Shown here piece after piece: positions 35,801 to 47,792 of a stretch of 64,000 bases of DNA. The stretch covers positions 1,815,501 to 1,879,500 of the forward strand of contig JAPXFQ010000074.1 of assembly GCA_028564705.1 (NCBI GenBank). Direction: 5' to 3'. Each line of letters starts with the position of its first letter. Within the stretch, counting starts at the first letter, position 1. Origin of the DNA: Apricaphanius iberus (lineage: Eukaryota > Chordata > Actinopteri > Cyprinodontiformes > Aphaniidae). The translations under genes and the position numbers were made by a program. The notes under the pieces are model-generated. The model worked only from the letters and a program-made list of their open reading frames with translations, made no database searches and had not been told where the DNA came from.

Positions 35801-37289
35801 GTGTGATATAAAGCTGCCCTCACACTGCCTGAACTCCTGAAGGATACGACAGCAGCAGCGGGTTGGCATGTTCCAGAACATAGAACAATATCCCTGCAGG
35901 TCTACTTATGTCATCTGGCTGAAAAGCTCAGCATCCAAACGCACTCTGACGCTGTTTGGATCCAAAGCCTCTGTGTCTGCTCATTTTACAGTCTCGCATC
36001 GAAACTGGACACTCTAAGGAAACATACAGTACTGTTCCTCATGCTCAAACAAGAGCGTGTTTTCTTATGACAGTTTGGCGCCACTTGCTGCACAAAATGA
36101 GACTTGCAGGCAAATTCACCTCCACGTTGATTTTCAGCACTCAATTGTCAGGCCTTTGTTTTAGCTTAGAGAAGTACAGAGAAATTAGGTAAGAGAGTAA
36201 CATGTCTATGCACCATCTCTATCTCATTTAACATTATAGTGACGATTAGGTGAATGACAAACAAAGGTTTATGTTCACATAATGCTCCTGAATTCAAACC
36301 AAGCAAATAGTGAGATTTAACATCACAGATCAACAGATTTTGTTACTCCACGTAGCATGCACCAGTTATAATGGTATCCCCTGTTTGTTGATCAGTGCAG
36401 GTTTGCAATGCCACCAGAGGGACTAAACAGATATAGCTGTTTAAAATAAAAATGGGTGTCAAAAGAGATTAAAAAAAAAAAATCAAAACAACTTTTGGCT
36501 TCATTAATTTTCATGCTTTCAGCCTGTATTTCTTTAGAAATAAAAAAGAGAGACACAAGAATAATCTGTTGTTGAAAAATAAAATACCTCTTTTCCTCAG
36601 TTTTTATTTTTTAGGACTCCATATGGGCTATCTCTACATTCTTTAACCCATAAAAGAGTCTAATCAAGTTTAATGTACACAAGACTGTCAAAAATTATCA
36701 ACATTTTTGACAATAATTTAAAGATTTTTTAAAGTAATAATTTAGGTTAAAATTGACCAAATGTATGGGTTATTAGTAAGTATTAGTGACCAATAAACAA
36801 ATACAAAAAATAAAAAATTATGAACGTTTTAATTCAATTTCAGGTTAGTTCATTTATTTTGTGAGCAGTGATAATACATGTAATCTCAAAGCACTTTACT
36901 AGAAATGTCATTTAAATTCAGTCATGTTTTATAAAAGTGAAAAAAAAATCTTCAACTGGTAGCACACATTTTAATTAGATTTGCTCTGTTACATGTTGTT
37001 TAATTAAAATAGCATTTTCACTCAGATTTCATTTAAATTGTATGTTGTTTTTTTATTGTAATACTTTGGTGCAATTTAAAACAAAAATGGTTTATGTGGG
37101 TAATAGAATCTATGCACACAGTTTTGTGATGCATATCCAGGAAAAATCTCAGTAGGATGACCATTTCCAGCAACAGCCTTCATTAGAGTTGTGATCCCTC
37201 TGGTAGTGTGTCTAAATGACAAAAGTTAATTATATATATATATATATATGTATAAATATATATTTATATACTGAATTTGTTTGTTAATT
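32891..37289. other. Long AT-rich non-coding stretch
   Basis: No gene is recognised over 4.4 kb. Frames 33580-33969 and 33993-34397 are the longest, but they lack recognisable motifs and contain a G-run and poly-lysine from an A-run, so I leave them out. A (TA)n tract is at about 37226-37249, just before the L1 element. Confidence 0.4.
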
Positions 37290-37528
37290 TGAGGAAATGC
37301 TGAGAGAGAGAGGATGAGCTGCTGAGTTCTCGCGAGAGCTGTGCATAGGTGAACATGGCGGTTATGTGGTAAAGTATACACCCAGGTAAAATAAGACAAT
37401 CATTTTGAACCAAACGCAGCTTCTAAACTAACCATCAAGTTACTTTTTTTTTTCCTCTAAACAACCTGGACGAGGAAACATTGGATTCGCTGGAGTGCTA
37501 CCTAGACAAGTGCTTTGATAACATCGTT

Positions 37529-38314
37529 ATGGGTAAGTCACGGAAACCTGCTTCGGATACAACAACGAGCACACCGTCGCAGAAGCGCACTCGTTCCGAG
37601 GCTAGCACATCCACCGACTCGCCAGATAGAAGCTACGGCGACATCCTGGACGCAATAGACAAGAAGCTAACCAGCCTGGACGCCCGTCTCGCGCTGGTTG
37701 AGGTTCTTCATAAAGAATTTCAGGCTCTGAGGGAATCGCTGGAGTTCAGCCAACAACAAGTAGCTTCGCTAGTTACAGAAAACCAAACACTAAAAGAAGA
37801 CGTTAAAAAACTCACCGAGGGGATGAAGCAGCTGTCTGGAGAAAACAAAAGCTTCAAGGAGTCTATCCTAGACATCCAGGCCCGATCAATGAGGGACAAT
37901 CTTGTTTTTTCGGGGATACCAGAGCAGGCTGAGGAAGATGCTGAAGTAGCCGTGCGAAAGTTCATTCAACACCAGCTGAAACTGCCAGACGAAACGGTTA
38001 AAAACATAACCTTCCATCGGGTACACCGACTCGGAGGTAAGAAACACAACAACACCCGCCCGCGACCAATTGTTGCAAAATTTGAACATTTTAAACAAAA
38101 AGAACAAGTCAAAGGACGCGGGAGAGAGCTACGGGGGACGAATTACAGCGTTAATGATCAGTTTCCGAAAGAAATCCTGGACAGAAGACACGTGTTATTT
38201 CCAATTAGAAAAAAACATATTAGTGAGGGCAGTAGGGCTACGGTTAGTGTGGATAAACTGTATGTTAACGGTCAGCTGTTTAGGGACCCTCAGGTTACTC
38301 CTTGGCTTTATTAG
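37529..38314 (+). CDS. L1-type LINE ORF1 protein (RNA-binding chaperone), intact
   Basis: 261 residues from the first good ATG (37529, MGKSRKPASD); the frame stays open upstream to 37481 but without an ATG. The N-terminus is S/T-rich and basic. Residues about 40-130 form a leucine-heptad coiled coil (IDKKLTSLDARLALVEVLHK, then SLVTENQTLKEDVKKL), expected to trimerise. Residues about 135-225 form the ORF1 RRM, with RDNLVFSGIPE, FHRVHRLG and RPIVAKFEHFKQKE. A C-terminal domain follows, with NYSVNDQFPKEI and RRHVLFPIRK. The family binds its own RNA and acts as a nucleic-acid chaperone in the retrotransposition particle. No stops interrupt it, in contrast to ORF2. ORF2 lies 401 bp downstream. Confidence 0.9.
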   Translation: MGKSRKPASDTTTSTPSQKRTRSEASTSTDSPDRSYGDILDAIDKKLTSLDARLALVEVLHKEFQALRESLEFSQQQVASLVTENQTLKEDVKKLTEGMKQLSGENKSFKESILDIQARSMRDNLVFSGIPEQAEEDAEVAVRKFIQHQLKLPDETVKNITFHRVHRLGGKKHNNTRPRPIVAKFEHFKQKEQVKGRGRELRGTNYSVNDQFPKEILDRRHVLFPIRKKHISEGSRATVSVDKLYVNGQLFRDPQVTPWLY

Positions 38315-38715
38315 TCATATTTAACAGAACCAAGACAGAATTAGCTTTATCAGACAACTATAGTTAAAAAAAAAAAGCACAGCTCAGCAGGCTGTTTTTG
38401 TTTGTTAATGTGGGTAGGGGCAGGGCTGTGCACTAGATTGCTTTTTCTTTTTTTTTCTTTCATTTTTTCTTTTTCACTATTTTCTTTCTCACATTTGTAC
38501 CACCAAATCTCTTTATCACCTTTTTTCCTTTTTCTCTCTCACACACACACAGACTTTTATCATGGCATATTCATGTTTTTCCATCATACTTTCATTCTGT
38601 ACACACCTGTATGGTGCATTATTTGCCTCGCTTTATCTCTGCTTCTGGTTTTTTCAATCTGGCAACCCCATGGACAAACCAAAATTACACCTATATTCAT
38701 CCTTGGCGATAGTAC

Positions 38716-41700
38716 ATGTCTAAGGTTTATCTTAGCTCTATGAATCCTGTAAAATTTATAACATGGAATATTCGTGGCTCTAGCTCCAGACATAAAACGA
38801 CTAAGATCTTCAACCATCTTACAAGATTGAAGGCAGATGTTGTCTTACTACAGGAGACTCATAAATCAAGTTCAACAGCTAATGATTTAAAAACACCAGA
38901 GTATCCTAATATATTTTCTTCATGCTATAACTCTAGACAACGAGGAGTAGCAATATTAATAAATAGAAATACTAATTTTAAAGTAATAGACACAGCTACA
39001 GATCCAGAAGGTAGATTTATAATATTAAAACTATTTATACATAACCAAAAGTTATGTATAGTTAGTATATATGGTCCAAATGTTGACGACCCCTCATTCT
39101 TTCATACTTTCTTCTCGGTTCTGGCTAATCACATGGATTGCTCACTTGTTCTTGGGGGAGATTTCAACTTTGGACTAAATGAAGAAATAGACAGGCTCAG
39201 TACAGCAGGGACTCAGCGCAGATGGCAATCCATAGATATAGTTAAACAGTACATGAGCGATTATGGACTCTGCGATGCATGGCGATCGCTTCATCCCAAC
39301 GACAGAAAATACACTTTTTACTCAAACGTACATCATTCTTAATCTAGATTGGACTATTTGTTAGTCAGCAGCTCACTGTTGAATGACATTTCAGACACTG
39401 AGATACATCCTATAGTGATCAGCGATCACGCTCCTGTTTCTTTAAATTTAGCAAATAAAATTGCAACCCTTCAATATAAAAACTGGAGATTTAATACATC
39501 ATTACTTAAGGAAAAAGAATTTATTAAATATATTGAAAAAGAATGGGCTTCATACATGGAATTTAATGATCTCCCTGGTATGTCGCCATCCACTCTATGG
39601 GAAGCAGGGAAAGCTGTGATTAGAGGTAAAATAATTTAATTCTCATCAAATAAAAAGAGAACAGAAAATAAACATGTTCAGGAATTAGAAGAAACTATTA
39701 AATCATTAGAACCTTCCCTGGATAAAGAGAGCTTAAGTAAAATAAGGAAAGCAAAATTAGAATTAAACGAAATTATTAATAAAAGGACGCAGTTTTTAAT
39801 CCAAAGACTTAGAATAGAAAACTTTGAACATAGTAATAAATCAGGTAGCTTCTTAGCTAATCAGTTAAAAATAAATAAAGAAAAAACAACTATATCTGCA
39901 ATCAAAGACAAAATTGGGAATATAATATATGACCCTGAAAAAATAAACAACACTTTCAAAGAATTTTATGAGACGTTATACACACCAGAGATAAACCCTT
40001 CAAATAATGATATTGTACAATTTCTGGATAAAATAACTCTTCCTAAACTTTCAGACAGTCAAGCAATGGGCCTGGAATCACCGCTAACAGTGTCTGAACT
40101 CCAGGAGGCCCTCCAATCCATGCCTAATAATAGAGCTCCAGGTCCAGATGCATTTCCAGTAGAGTTCTATAAAGAATTCTGGAATATTCTGGCACCAACA
40201 TTTTACAAAATGTTGCAGGAAACAAAGGAAAATGGTCGAATACCACCAAACATGAATTCTGCCTTCATCAATCTTCTATTAAAACCAGGAAAATACCCTA
40301 TGTCACCTACCAGTTATCGTCCCATTTCTCTTATCAATGTGGATCTGAAAATAATTTGCAAAGCTCTTGCAAGAAGGATAGAGAAAATAACACCTCTAAT
40401 AATCCACCCTGATCAAACAGGTTTTATAAAAGGTAGGCTCTCTTCCACAAATTCACGTAGATTAATAGATTTAATAGATTATTCCCACTGTAAAAACGTC
40501 CAAACCAATATATTATCTTTAGATGCAGAAAAAGCATTTGATAGAGTTAACTGGACATTTTTATTTGCAGCCTTAAATAAATTCGGATTCAGTAATTCTT
40601 TTGTAAACTGGTTAAAAATATTATACAGCTCACCAACAGCATGTATTAGGACCAATAATCAAACATCATCAAAGTTCTTTCTTCAGAGAGGTACCAGGCA
40701 GGGATGTCCACTTTCTCCCTCCCTCTTTGCTATTTTTATTGAACCATTAGCAGCAGCAATCAGGCAAAATAATAATGTTAAAGGTATACAATGCAACAAA
40801 ATAGAACATAAAATCAGATTATACGCAGATGATGTACTACTTTTTCTACAGCATTCACAAACTTCCTTGTATCAGGTAATTGAGTTAATAAAATCTTACT
40901 CAAGCGTTTCAGACTATTCCATAAATTGGTTAAAGTCTACAGTCCTTCCAATCAACTGTTCTTACCAGGGTCCTGTTGCTTTACAGCTCCGGTCGGGAAA
41001 TATTACATATCTAGGTATCCATATCTCACCAAGACTGTCAGACTTATCTAAGCTAAACTACGTCCCACTTTTAAAAAAAGTGGAAGATGATCTGGCAAGA
41101 TGAAAATCCCTTCCAATATCACTTATTGGAAGGGTAGCTACAATAAAAATGATGGTTTTGCCTAGAATCAATTATTTATTCTCAATGATCCCAAGCAAAC
41201 CATCACCTGATTGGTTTAGATCTCTGGACTCTTCTGTTTCTAAATTTCTTTGGAAAGATAAACCCCCACGTATCGGCTTAAAAACACTACAGAAGCCCAA
41301 AGATAAAGGAGGTCTAGACCTACCAAACTTTCGTCATTATTTCTTAGCCAACAGACTCCATTACACATCAAGATGGGTAAAACACAGTTATATCGATGAG
41401 TGCTGGGTAGACGTAGAACAGACACTATGCAATAAGATAAAACTGTCAGATCTACCTTTTGTTAGCTCAAATATAAAACAAAATGAATGTTTTAAAAGTA
41501 TTAATATTAGCTCCTCTCTGACAGCTTGGTGGGAATTTCTTAAAATGACAAAGACCTCACTAGTCCCATGCAGGCGTACACCCATCTGGAATAACCCGGA
41601 TATCTTACAAAAAAAATGCATGATCAACTTTCCAGGCTGGAGTTGTAAAGGAATTGAATACCTGGAGCATATATTTAATGGAACAGACTTTATCCAATTT

Positions 41701-42465
41701 AATACATTGGTTACACAATTCGGAATTAACAAGAATAAATTCTTAGAATACCAACAAATTAAATCAATTATAAAAAATAAATTTAGGCTCAATACAGTTG
41801 ATTTACAAATTCCAGGAAAAGTTTTAGACTTCCTTAATCTTAACCCTCCCAAACTGCTATCTAAAATATACACAACATTAAATAGAATAGATGAATCAAT
41901 AGCCCTTCCTATTTCAAAATGGGAGATGGACTTGTCCATCTCAATTGACCAAGACCTCTGGTCTCAAATTTCATTAAGAACCTTTAAATTTCTTAAAAAT
42001 CCTAATCTACGATTAATACAATATAAAATCCTTCATAGAGTGCATTATACAGGGCAACGGATGTTCAAGATGGGTTATACGCCGTCTGATACCTGTTTAC
42101 AAAGTACAAGCAATCTACCAGACAATTATATTCATGCTCTTTGGTTCTGCCCACCTGTTAAGAAATATTGGTACCAGATATGTGAAGATCTATCAAAGTG
42201 TCTGAAATGTAATATCACACCTGCTCCCAGAGTTTGCTTGCTGGGAAATATAGATGAAGTTACCATAGATACAAAGACTATGCAATTATTTTACATCGCC
42301 TTATGCATCGCAAAGAAAAATATCCTCTTGAACTGGAAAAATAAAAATACTCTGAATATTAATCAATATAGAGATCTCCTTCTGGATTACATTGGTCTAG
42401 AAACGGCATCTGACTCCACATCTGATCAATCTTTCTGGTCACCCTTGATCAGTTCCATCACCTAG
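38716..42465 (+). pseudogene. L1-type LINE ORF2 (endonuclease-reverse transcriptase) with three in-frame stops
   Basis: One frame of 1250 codons is broken only by TAA at 39340, TAA at 39637 and TGA at 41101; there is no frameshift. The apurinic endonuclease domain shows TWNIRG, QETH, SIYGPN, GGDFN, SRLDY and SDHAP, so every catalytic motif is readable; the first stop falls just before SRLDY, where related proteins have a tyrosine. The reverse transcriptase shows NNRAPGPDAFPVEFYK, SYRPISLIN, LDAEKAFDRVNW, TRQGCPLSP and the active site YADDVLLF. The C-terminal half continues through LPRINYLFSMIP to a cysteine-rich end. The second stop lies between the endonuclease and reverse transcriptase, and the third after the reverse transcriptase where a tryptophan is usual. 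The enzyme would nick target DNA and prime reverse transcription there. Confidence 0.9.
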
Positions 42466-45400
42466 TGGGGTCGGGCCCTTGATTCCGTTCTGTGGGACAC
42501 GGTTGCCGATGTGGAGCTTAAGGGTTGGTGGTGACTGCGGGGAGGTCCTTGGGGGTGGGTCCGCTTGCGGTTCGGCGATAGGTGCCGAGACCCTCGCCTG
42601 GGGTGGGACTTTGGGGGCTTTGTGTGGTGACTCCTAGTGGCTGCATGCGGCGCCTTAGAGGGGTCGTGCTGGCGGACACGGGTTACTGGCCTGGTGCTGT
42701 GCTGCTCTGGGAGGGTCTGGGCTGGGCCTGGGGCTCGGGGTTCTGGGGCGGCGTGACCCCGGCTGGGGCCCTGGCTGGGGCTTGGCCAGGGGCGGCCGCT
42801 GCCGTCGGTGCCGGCTGGGGGGTGGGGGGGTGGGGCTGTGGTCGGCCGGTGGTTGGCGGGCGCTGCTGCCTTTTCCATCTCCCCGGGCTGGTTCTTGTCG
42901 CTTGCTCCCCGGTGGCCCCTTGCCGCGTCCGGGCGTCGGCGAGAGGCCGCGGCGGGTGGCCGGCGTCTCCGGGCCCGATCGGCTATATTGACACTGGACA
43001 TGGCTCCTGGGTCTTGGTCTTAGCGCTCGCGGGGGTGCTGAGGTGGGGGCCTCTGGCCGGTGTTGGTCGGCCTCCACGGTGACTGACCGGTTGGTGGGGT
43101 GTGGGCTGGTGGGTGGAGGTGCTGGGTTCTGTTGCCTCCCGGCCCTCGGGCGGTAGTAGCAAGGCTGGAGGATGTCGGCCTGGGGGTTGGCCGCCCGGGA
43201 CTTCGGTCTGCTCACGGGCCTGGTGCGGCATGTCCGGGGTACCCGAGTCGGTGGTGCGCCGGGTTCCGGCCTCGGCGCGGGGGCCCTCGGACGCTGGCGG
43301 TGCCTGGGGCGTCTCTTATTGGCGGGGAGGCTTTTTACCATCTAGCACAGGCGCTCTTTTTAACAGGGTGCGCTTGGGACGGGAGGGCGTTGAGGGGGAG
43401 GGGGGGCTAAACTCAACCTGGATTTCTAGTGACATGTGTTTTGTTAGCAGTGTGAATGTTGGGAAGGATTAGGTATGCCCCTGGCATGGGGGCTGGTGCA
43501 TTGCCAGGGCCCCCATGGGGCTCGGGGGTGCCGCTGCCGTGGGCCCCGACTTGAAGTGCTGGGGCCTCCCACCCCTGGTGGATCGGGTCAGCAGGGGAGC
43601 TGGCTCCCTGGGGTTGGCAATGGTCACCCCAGTTAGTTTCTCCCCATCCCCATGCCTCTGTCCACCTGCTCCTTCATTCTACCATTCACAAGGCCTTGGG
43701 ACATGGGCACGTCACTGGGGTGTCGGGCTGGAGCTTCCGTCCTTTCGCTACCCGGTGGCGGCCTGGTCCCGATTTTATTGAGCAACTTAGACACTTACAC
43801 TTGCAACATTTACATGGAACGCACATGTAGGGACCTGGCGGTGTGGCGCATTGGCGCTGGGGGCGGGACCCCTCATGGGGGGCCCCCTATAGGGGCCCGT
43901 TGTGGGGCCTCGCCTGTGGTGCCGGCCCCCACTGTTTAAACGAATCTAGACACTGAGGGCCCGGGGGGGGGGATGGGGGTACCCGGCAGTATTCCCATGT
44001 CCCACCCCTCTGTTTTAAGTGCACATTAGAACAACACGCAACAACACCACATTGAGCGGGGGGAGAGAGGCTGGGGGGGTCTTTCCACACCCCTGTTCGT
44101 TGGACCATCAGGGGTCGGAGCCCGGATAGAACATCAGGCCGTCTGGTCTGGGTCCTGGGCCGGTGGGCTGCTCTTGCCGGTGTGGGGGCCTTGGCGGTCT
44201 GCTTGTCCCCGTCCTGGTGGGCAAAGGGGTCTGTCTCCTGGGTGCAGGGGCAGGGTTCTCTATTGGGGCGTCTGTCCCTGGGCCTGGGAGTATGGAGTAT
44301 AGTGTACGTATGGGGGGTATTAATGAGTGTATAGCGTCCTTTTTTCGTATGTCCTGTATTTGTAAGAATGTGTACGCATGAGAGGGAGGGTACGTATGAG
44401 TGTCTCTGTCTGTCTATGTCTACCTGTCAGGTTGGGTGCTTGGCTGCTCTCTGGCCTGATGCATCTTCTTCCCTCCCCGTCACTCCCCGTCGGTGATGGT
44501 TGCTCCTGCCCGCTGGTTGATGATGGCTCTCGATGCCTGGGGCCCCAGTTGCGGCCCGGCTCGGTCCTGGTGCATGTCGGGCGGGTCCTGGGTGGTCCGG
44601 TGTGTCGGGCGGCCGCTGTTTTGGGCCGACGTCCTCCTTGGATTGACTGGGGCACCTCTCATGGGGGTGCCGGGGTTGTAGAACAGGTTGGTGCCATCCG
44701 GTGGATCGGTGGGGACCGTGCCTGGCGCCCAGGCCTCCTGCCGGTTCCAGGACTTCTGCTGGCTGGTCTGTTCACCTGGTGGGGCTGTCCGACATTGGCT
44801 GGGCCCCTGATCTTGGCGCCCTACGTAGGGCGGGATCTGGACCCGGGAGCTGGAAGATCTGGATGTCCAGGTGCCGGCTGGGCGCGGCCTGGGGAGGGCG
44901 TACATCCGCTGTGGCTCTTGCTGTGGCTCCCTGGTGTGTGGGTGTGTGGGGGCGGGCCGGGTTGTTGGCGGTGGGTATTGGTCCGGGGTGGCGGCGGCGT
45001 GTGTTGTCCGTCGGTTGGCTGCGGATCCCCCTTGTCTGCGGCGGCGGCGGGGGGCCCTTGTCGGCTGGTCCCTGGTTGGGGCCCCGCTGGGGGGCGGGGT
45101 GCCCCTGGTCCCCGTGGCCTCCGGTTCCTGATCTGGGCTCGCCCTGGCGTAGCCGGTTACCGGCGGAGCCCGTGGGCTCGTCACTGCGATCTCTCGGGCC
45201 CCAGCATTGCGGCTGGTGGGTGGTCCCCTGGGGCTTCCATCTGTTCCTCTCTTGGCGGGTGATCGACCCTGCGCTGATCCGCCTGTGGACTTTGTACTCT
45301 GTGGGACCCTGGATGCATACATCTCTTGCCTCCTCCATGTCTGTGTCGATTCCTGTAGGACGGATTGACGGTTCCTTACACCAGCTATCAATCACTTGCA

Positions 45401-45848
45401 TGGGGAAACCTTATTCAGAACTGCAATGCTCGCACACACATAGGTGTGGGGACATTGGTGTGGACGGACATATCTTAAGTTGAGGTTATCATCATTAGTT
45501 AGTTGTTCACAGGAGCTTACCAGAAACATTTGTATTATGTTCATTAACCCATGCTTGTGTGTAGTGAATGTGTAATTCTTAGTTTATTCTACTAGATCCA
45601 AACTATTGGTTTTGTTCTGTACAGTTTGTTTGTTTTGTTTTGTATTACTGTTTCTCTGCCGTCCGGCAGAGGTGGAGGACTGGGATGTTTTTTTGTGTTC
45701 TTTGTTTGAATCCTTGTCTTGTGTCGTCAGTTCGCGCCTCTGTTGTTCCGGTTTCTTTTCTTCACCTTCTTCCTTTATCCCTTCTTGTCTCAGTTTAGTG
45801 TCCATGACACTAAACTGTAAACTCATAAAGATTTTTCATACATATACA
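42466..45848 (+). other. G-rich 3' UTR of the L1 element
   Basis: Composition changes abruptly at the ORF2 stop. For 3 kb the plus strand is G/T-rich, with many runs of four or more G (for example around 42813-42838 and 43961-43977), and C is depleted in places. From about 45480 it becomes T-rich with TTTGTTTGTTTTG runs, ending near CATAAAGATTTTTCATACAT. Long open frames on the antisense strand (45391-44480, 43341-42655, 43001-42462) and sense strand (44378-45262, 44701-45483) are Pro/Arg- or Gly/Trp-rich and owe their openness to the absence of A/T stops. I do not call them genes. Similar G-rich regions follow ORF2 in other fish L1 copies. Confidence 0.75.
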
Positions 45849-45967
45849 TCAAGTGGCGTACTACAGCGAAGCTGTAATACTCTGCTTGGGAAAGTAAAAC
45901 TGTTGGGCTTGTACTTGGTACTCAGACACCAACATGTGTGCATGTATGTGCGACATCACTGTTAACA

Positions 45968-46342
45968 ATGACGTCCAAAAAAGCGAAGTTTTAGTTTCAG
46001 AAGAGAGAAGACAGTGCAGCTAGCCACCACTGCCGCGTTCCAAAATGCACGGCATCAGCTAAGTGTAACTCCATCCTAACTTTTCAAACCTTTCCAATAG
46101 ATTGTGAATTATGGAAGAAATGGTTAATTAACATAAGAAGAGCCAAATTCTCTGCAATGGATTCCACGCGAGTGTGCAGCAGGCATTTTACAGCAGCAAA
46201 CCTAATTGATCCCTCAACCTCAGGAGGACGGAGACTTTTAGAGAAGGGGGACATCCCTGTTATCTTTCATTGGAACAGTTTGTCTCTGCCAGCCCCACGC
46301 CCACATTTTTGGGACCGAACAGAGCGACCAGATCCCCCATGA
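45968..46342 (+). pseudogene. THAP zinc-finger exon of the DNA transposon
   Basis: From ATG 45968 a frame runs MTSKKAKF, meets a TAG at 45992-45994, and then stays open to a TGA ending at 46342. The open part has the THAP C2CH pattern: HHCRVPKC, a WKKW core, then VCSRHF. THAP fingers of transposases recognise the terminal repeats of the element. Downstream text at about 46420-46500 (DLQAKILKLEKQIDWMTC in another frame) looks like the coiled coil that often follows. The early stop and frame loss make this inactive. The transposase catalytic exon begins about 0.9 kb downstream. Confidence 0.75.
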
Positions 46343-47215
46343 CCCTATGGTCACTGAACATCTGGATCATGACTACTGCTCCATTTCAGAGCCCACTACA
46401 CTTGAATTATCCCTGAGGACCTCCAGGCTAAAATATTAAAGCTTGAAAAGCAAATTGACTGGATGACATGCTTTTTTGATGTCGAGTTAATACAGGTAAC
46501 TTGACACTGGATGGATCCAGAGAATGTCCAGCAGCAGTCACACTTACAATTTTGGGTACACTTTGTAATCGTCCCTGAAGTCTTTCTACAAACTGATTTA
46601 ATGTTTCTTAATCCTTCTGAGTGTCCTTATCTCTGAATGTGACTGAATAATGTTAACAACGAACAAATATGTGGTTTATGCATAAAGCATTAAATGCCAC
46701 GTTTAACAGTCCCACCTGCTGGCCTAAGCTGTAAATAATTGTGAAATAATTTTTATAACTGTGCTCAAACGCTACACTTAATTTTTATTTCAACCTAAAA
46801 TACCTTTTCCATACAGGTTTCCCAGCTATGGTCGCCTCACCTTGAGCCAGCCGTGCACAAAATGTGAGAAAATCACGAGCTGCATCCCAATCTGAAGAGG
46901 CACATCCAGCTGTCAGTGCAAAGGTAAGCTATTTTATTATTATCACTATATCATTATTCTCTTGTTTTTAAAATGTTAGTGTTTTTATTCTTTGAACATA
47001 GTTGTGTTTAGCACTAAAATCAAATATCTCATAAATATTTTAGTGACATGTAATAAGATAAAACTTCATTGATCTCACAGGAGACAATAAATTATCACAG
47101 TAGCTAAAGGACAATTTAGTGCAAAAATTTTGAAAATTTGCATACAATCAAGATTATTAAGAACAAATAACTTGTATGTAGTTCTGTAATCAGTATTCTT
47201 ATTAAAGACAATTCA
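46343..47215. other. Intron-like spacer inside the THAP/DDE transposon
   Basis: It holds the coiled-coil remnant near 46420-46500 and otherwise AT-rich sequence with no further coding. It ends at the acceptor TATTTGCAG at 47244, where the catalytic part begins. Confidence 0.45.
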
Positions 47216-47244
47216 TTGTTCATTTATTTCCCTTCTATTTGCAG

Positions 47245-47792
47245 TCTCTTCTGTCAACATCAGTCAACAGTTAGCCGGAGCATAAACACCTGGGCAAATT
47301 TTCTGTACAATGTAGGCATTTGGCTGGATGAGGAGACTGTCAAAAACAACATGCCAGATGTTTTCCACCATTATTCTGACACCCATGTCATCCTTGACTG
47401 CACTGAGCTACGATGCAAAACGCCTGACACTCTCCTACTTTACAGGGAGGTGTTCTCCTACAAGTCACACAGCAATTAAGGCACTGATTGGAATTGTCCC
47501 TCATGGCCCTGTGACGTTTGTGTCACATCTGTATGAAGGAAGCATTAGTGACAGAGAACTCCTCAAGCAGTGTGGTCTGGTGTCACTTCTTAAGCCCTCC
47601 ATGGCCATCATGGTGGACAAGGGTTTTGTGGTGGAAGATGTTCCCTGCAAAGTCCAAATACCTGCCTTTCTCAGGAATACATTTAATCTGTCCGGGGCAG
47701 AAATCAGGAAGACACAGTTCATTGCCAGACTGCGAGTGCATGTTGAACGCATCATCCGCAGAGTGAAGGAACACAAACTATTTAGCACATAA
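47245..47792 (+). pseudogene. DDE transposase (PIF/Harbinger-like, DDE_Tnp_4 type), frameshifted
   Basis: The exon starts after an acceptor (CTATTTGCAG) and opens with a helix-turn-helix, QSTVSRSINTWANFLYNVG. The first catalytic aspartate is in VILDCTEL (about 47390), the second in IMVDKGFVVED (about 47620), and the glutamate in RVHVERIIRRVKEHK (about 47745). The frame shifts by one between SYKSH and the next segment TAIKALIGIVPHGPVTFVSH near 47465, so two overlapping frames carry the protein. The final stop follows KLFST at 47792; sequence resembling the normal C-terminus continues beyond it. The family cuts and pastes the element using two-metal DDE chemistry. This copy is dead. Confidence 0.8.

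Larger units (their letters stand above)
37290..45848 (+). mobile_element. L1-clade LINE, near full length
   Basis: The order is a short 5' region, ORF1 (37529-38314), a 400-bp spacer with C/T-rich tracts, ORF2 (38716-42465), and a very long G-rich 3' UTR ending at about 45848. ORF1 has the L1 coiled-coil plus RRM layout, and ORF2 has an AP endonuclease followed by reverse transcriptase, so this is L1 clade, close to the fish Swimmer/Tx1-like groups. The 5' boundary is a guess; it lies after the TA tract. The flanking target duplication was not identified. At about 8.5 kb it is long for the clade because of the 3.4-kb 3' UTR. ORF2 carries three stops, so the copy is probably inactive though recent. 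Confidence 0.85.

Noticed and set aside
42462..45401. Long antisense and sense frames (up to 303 codons) in the G-rich segment as possible proteins
   Set aside because: They are low-complexity Pro/Arg or Gly/Trp compositions, overlap in several frames on both strands, and lie in the L1 3' UTR. Openness is explained by the lack of A/T-rich stop codons.
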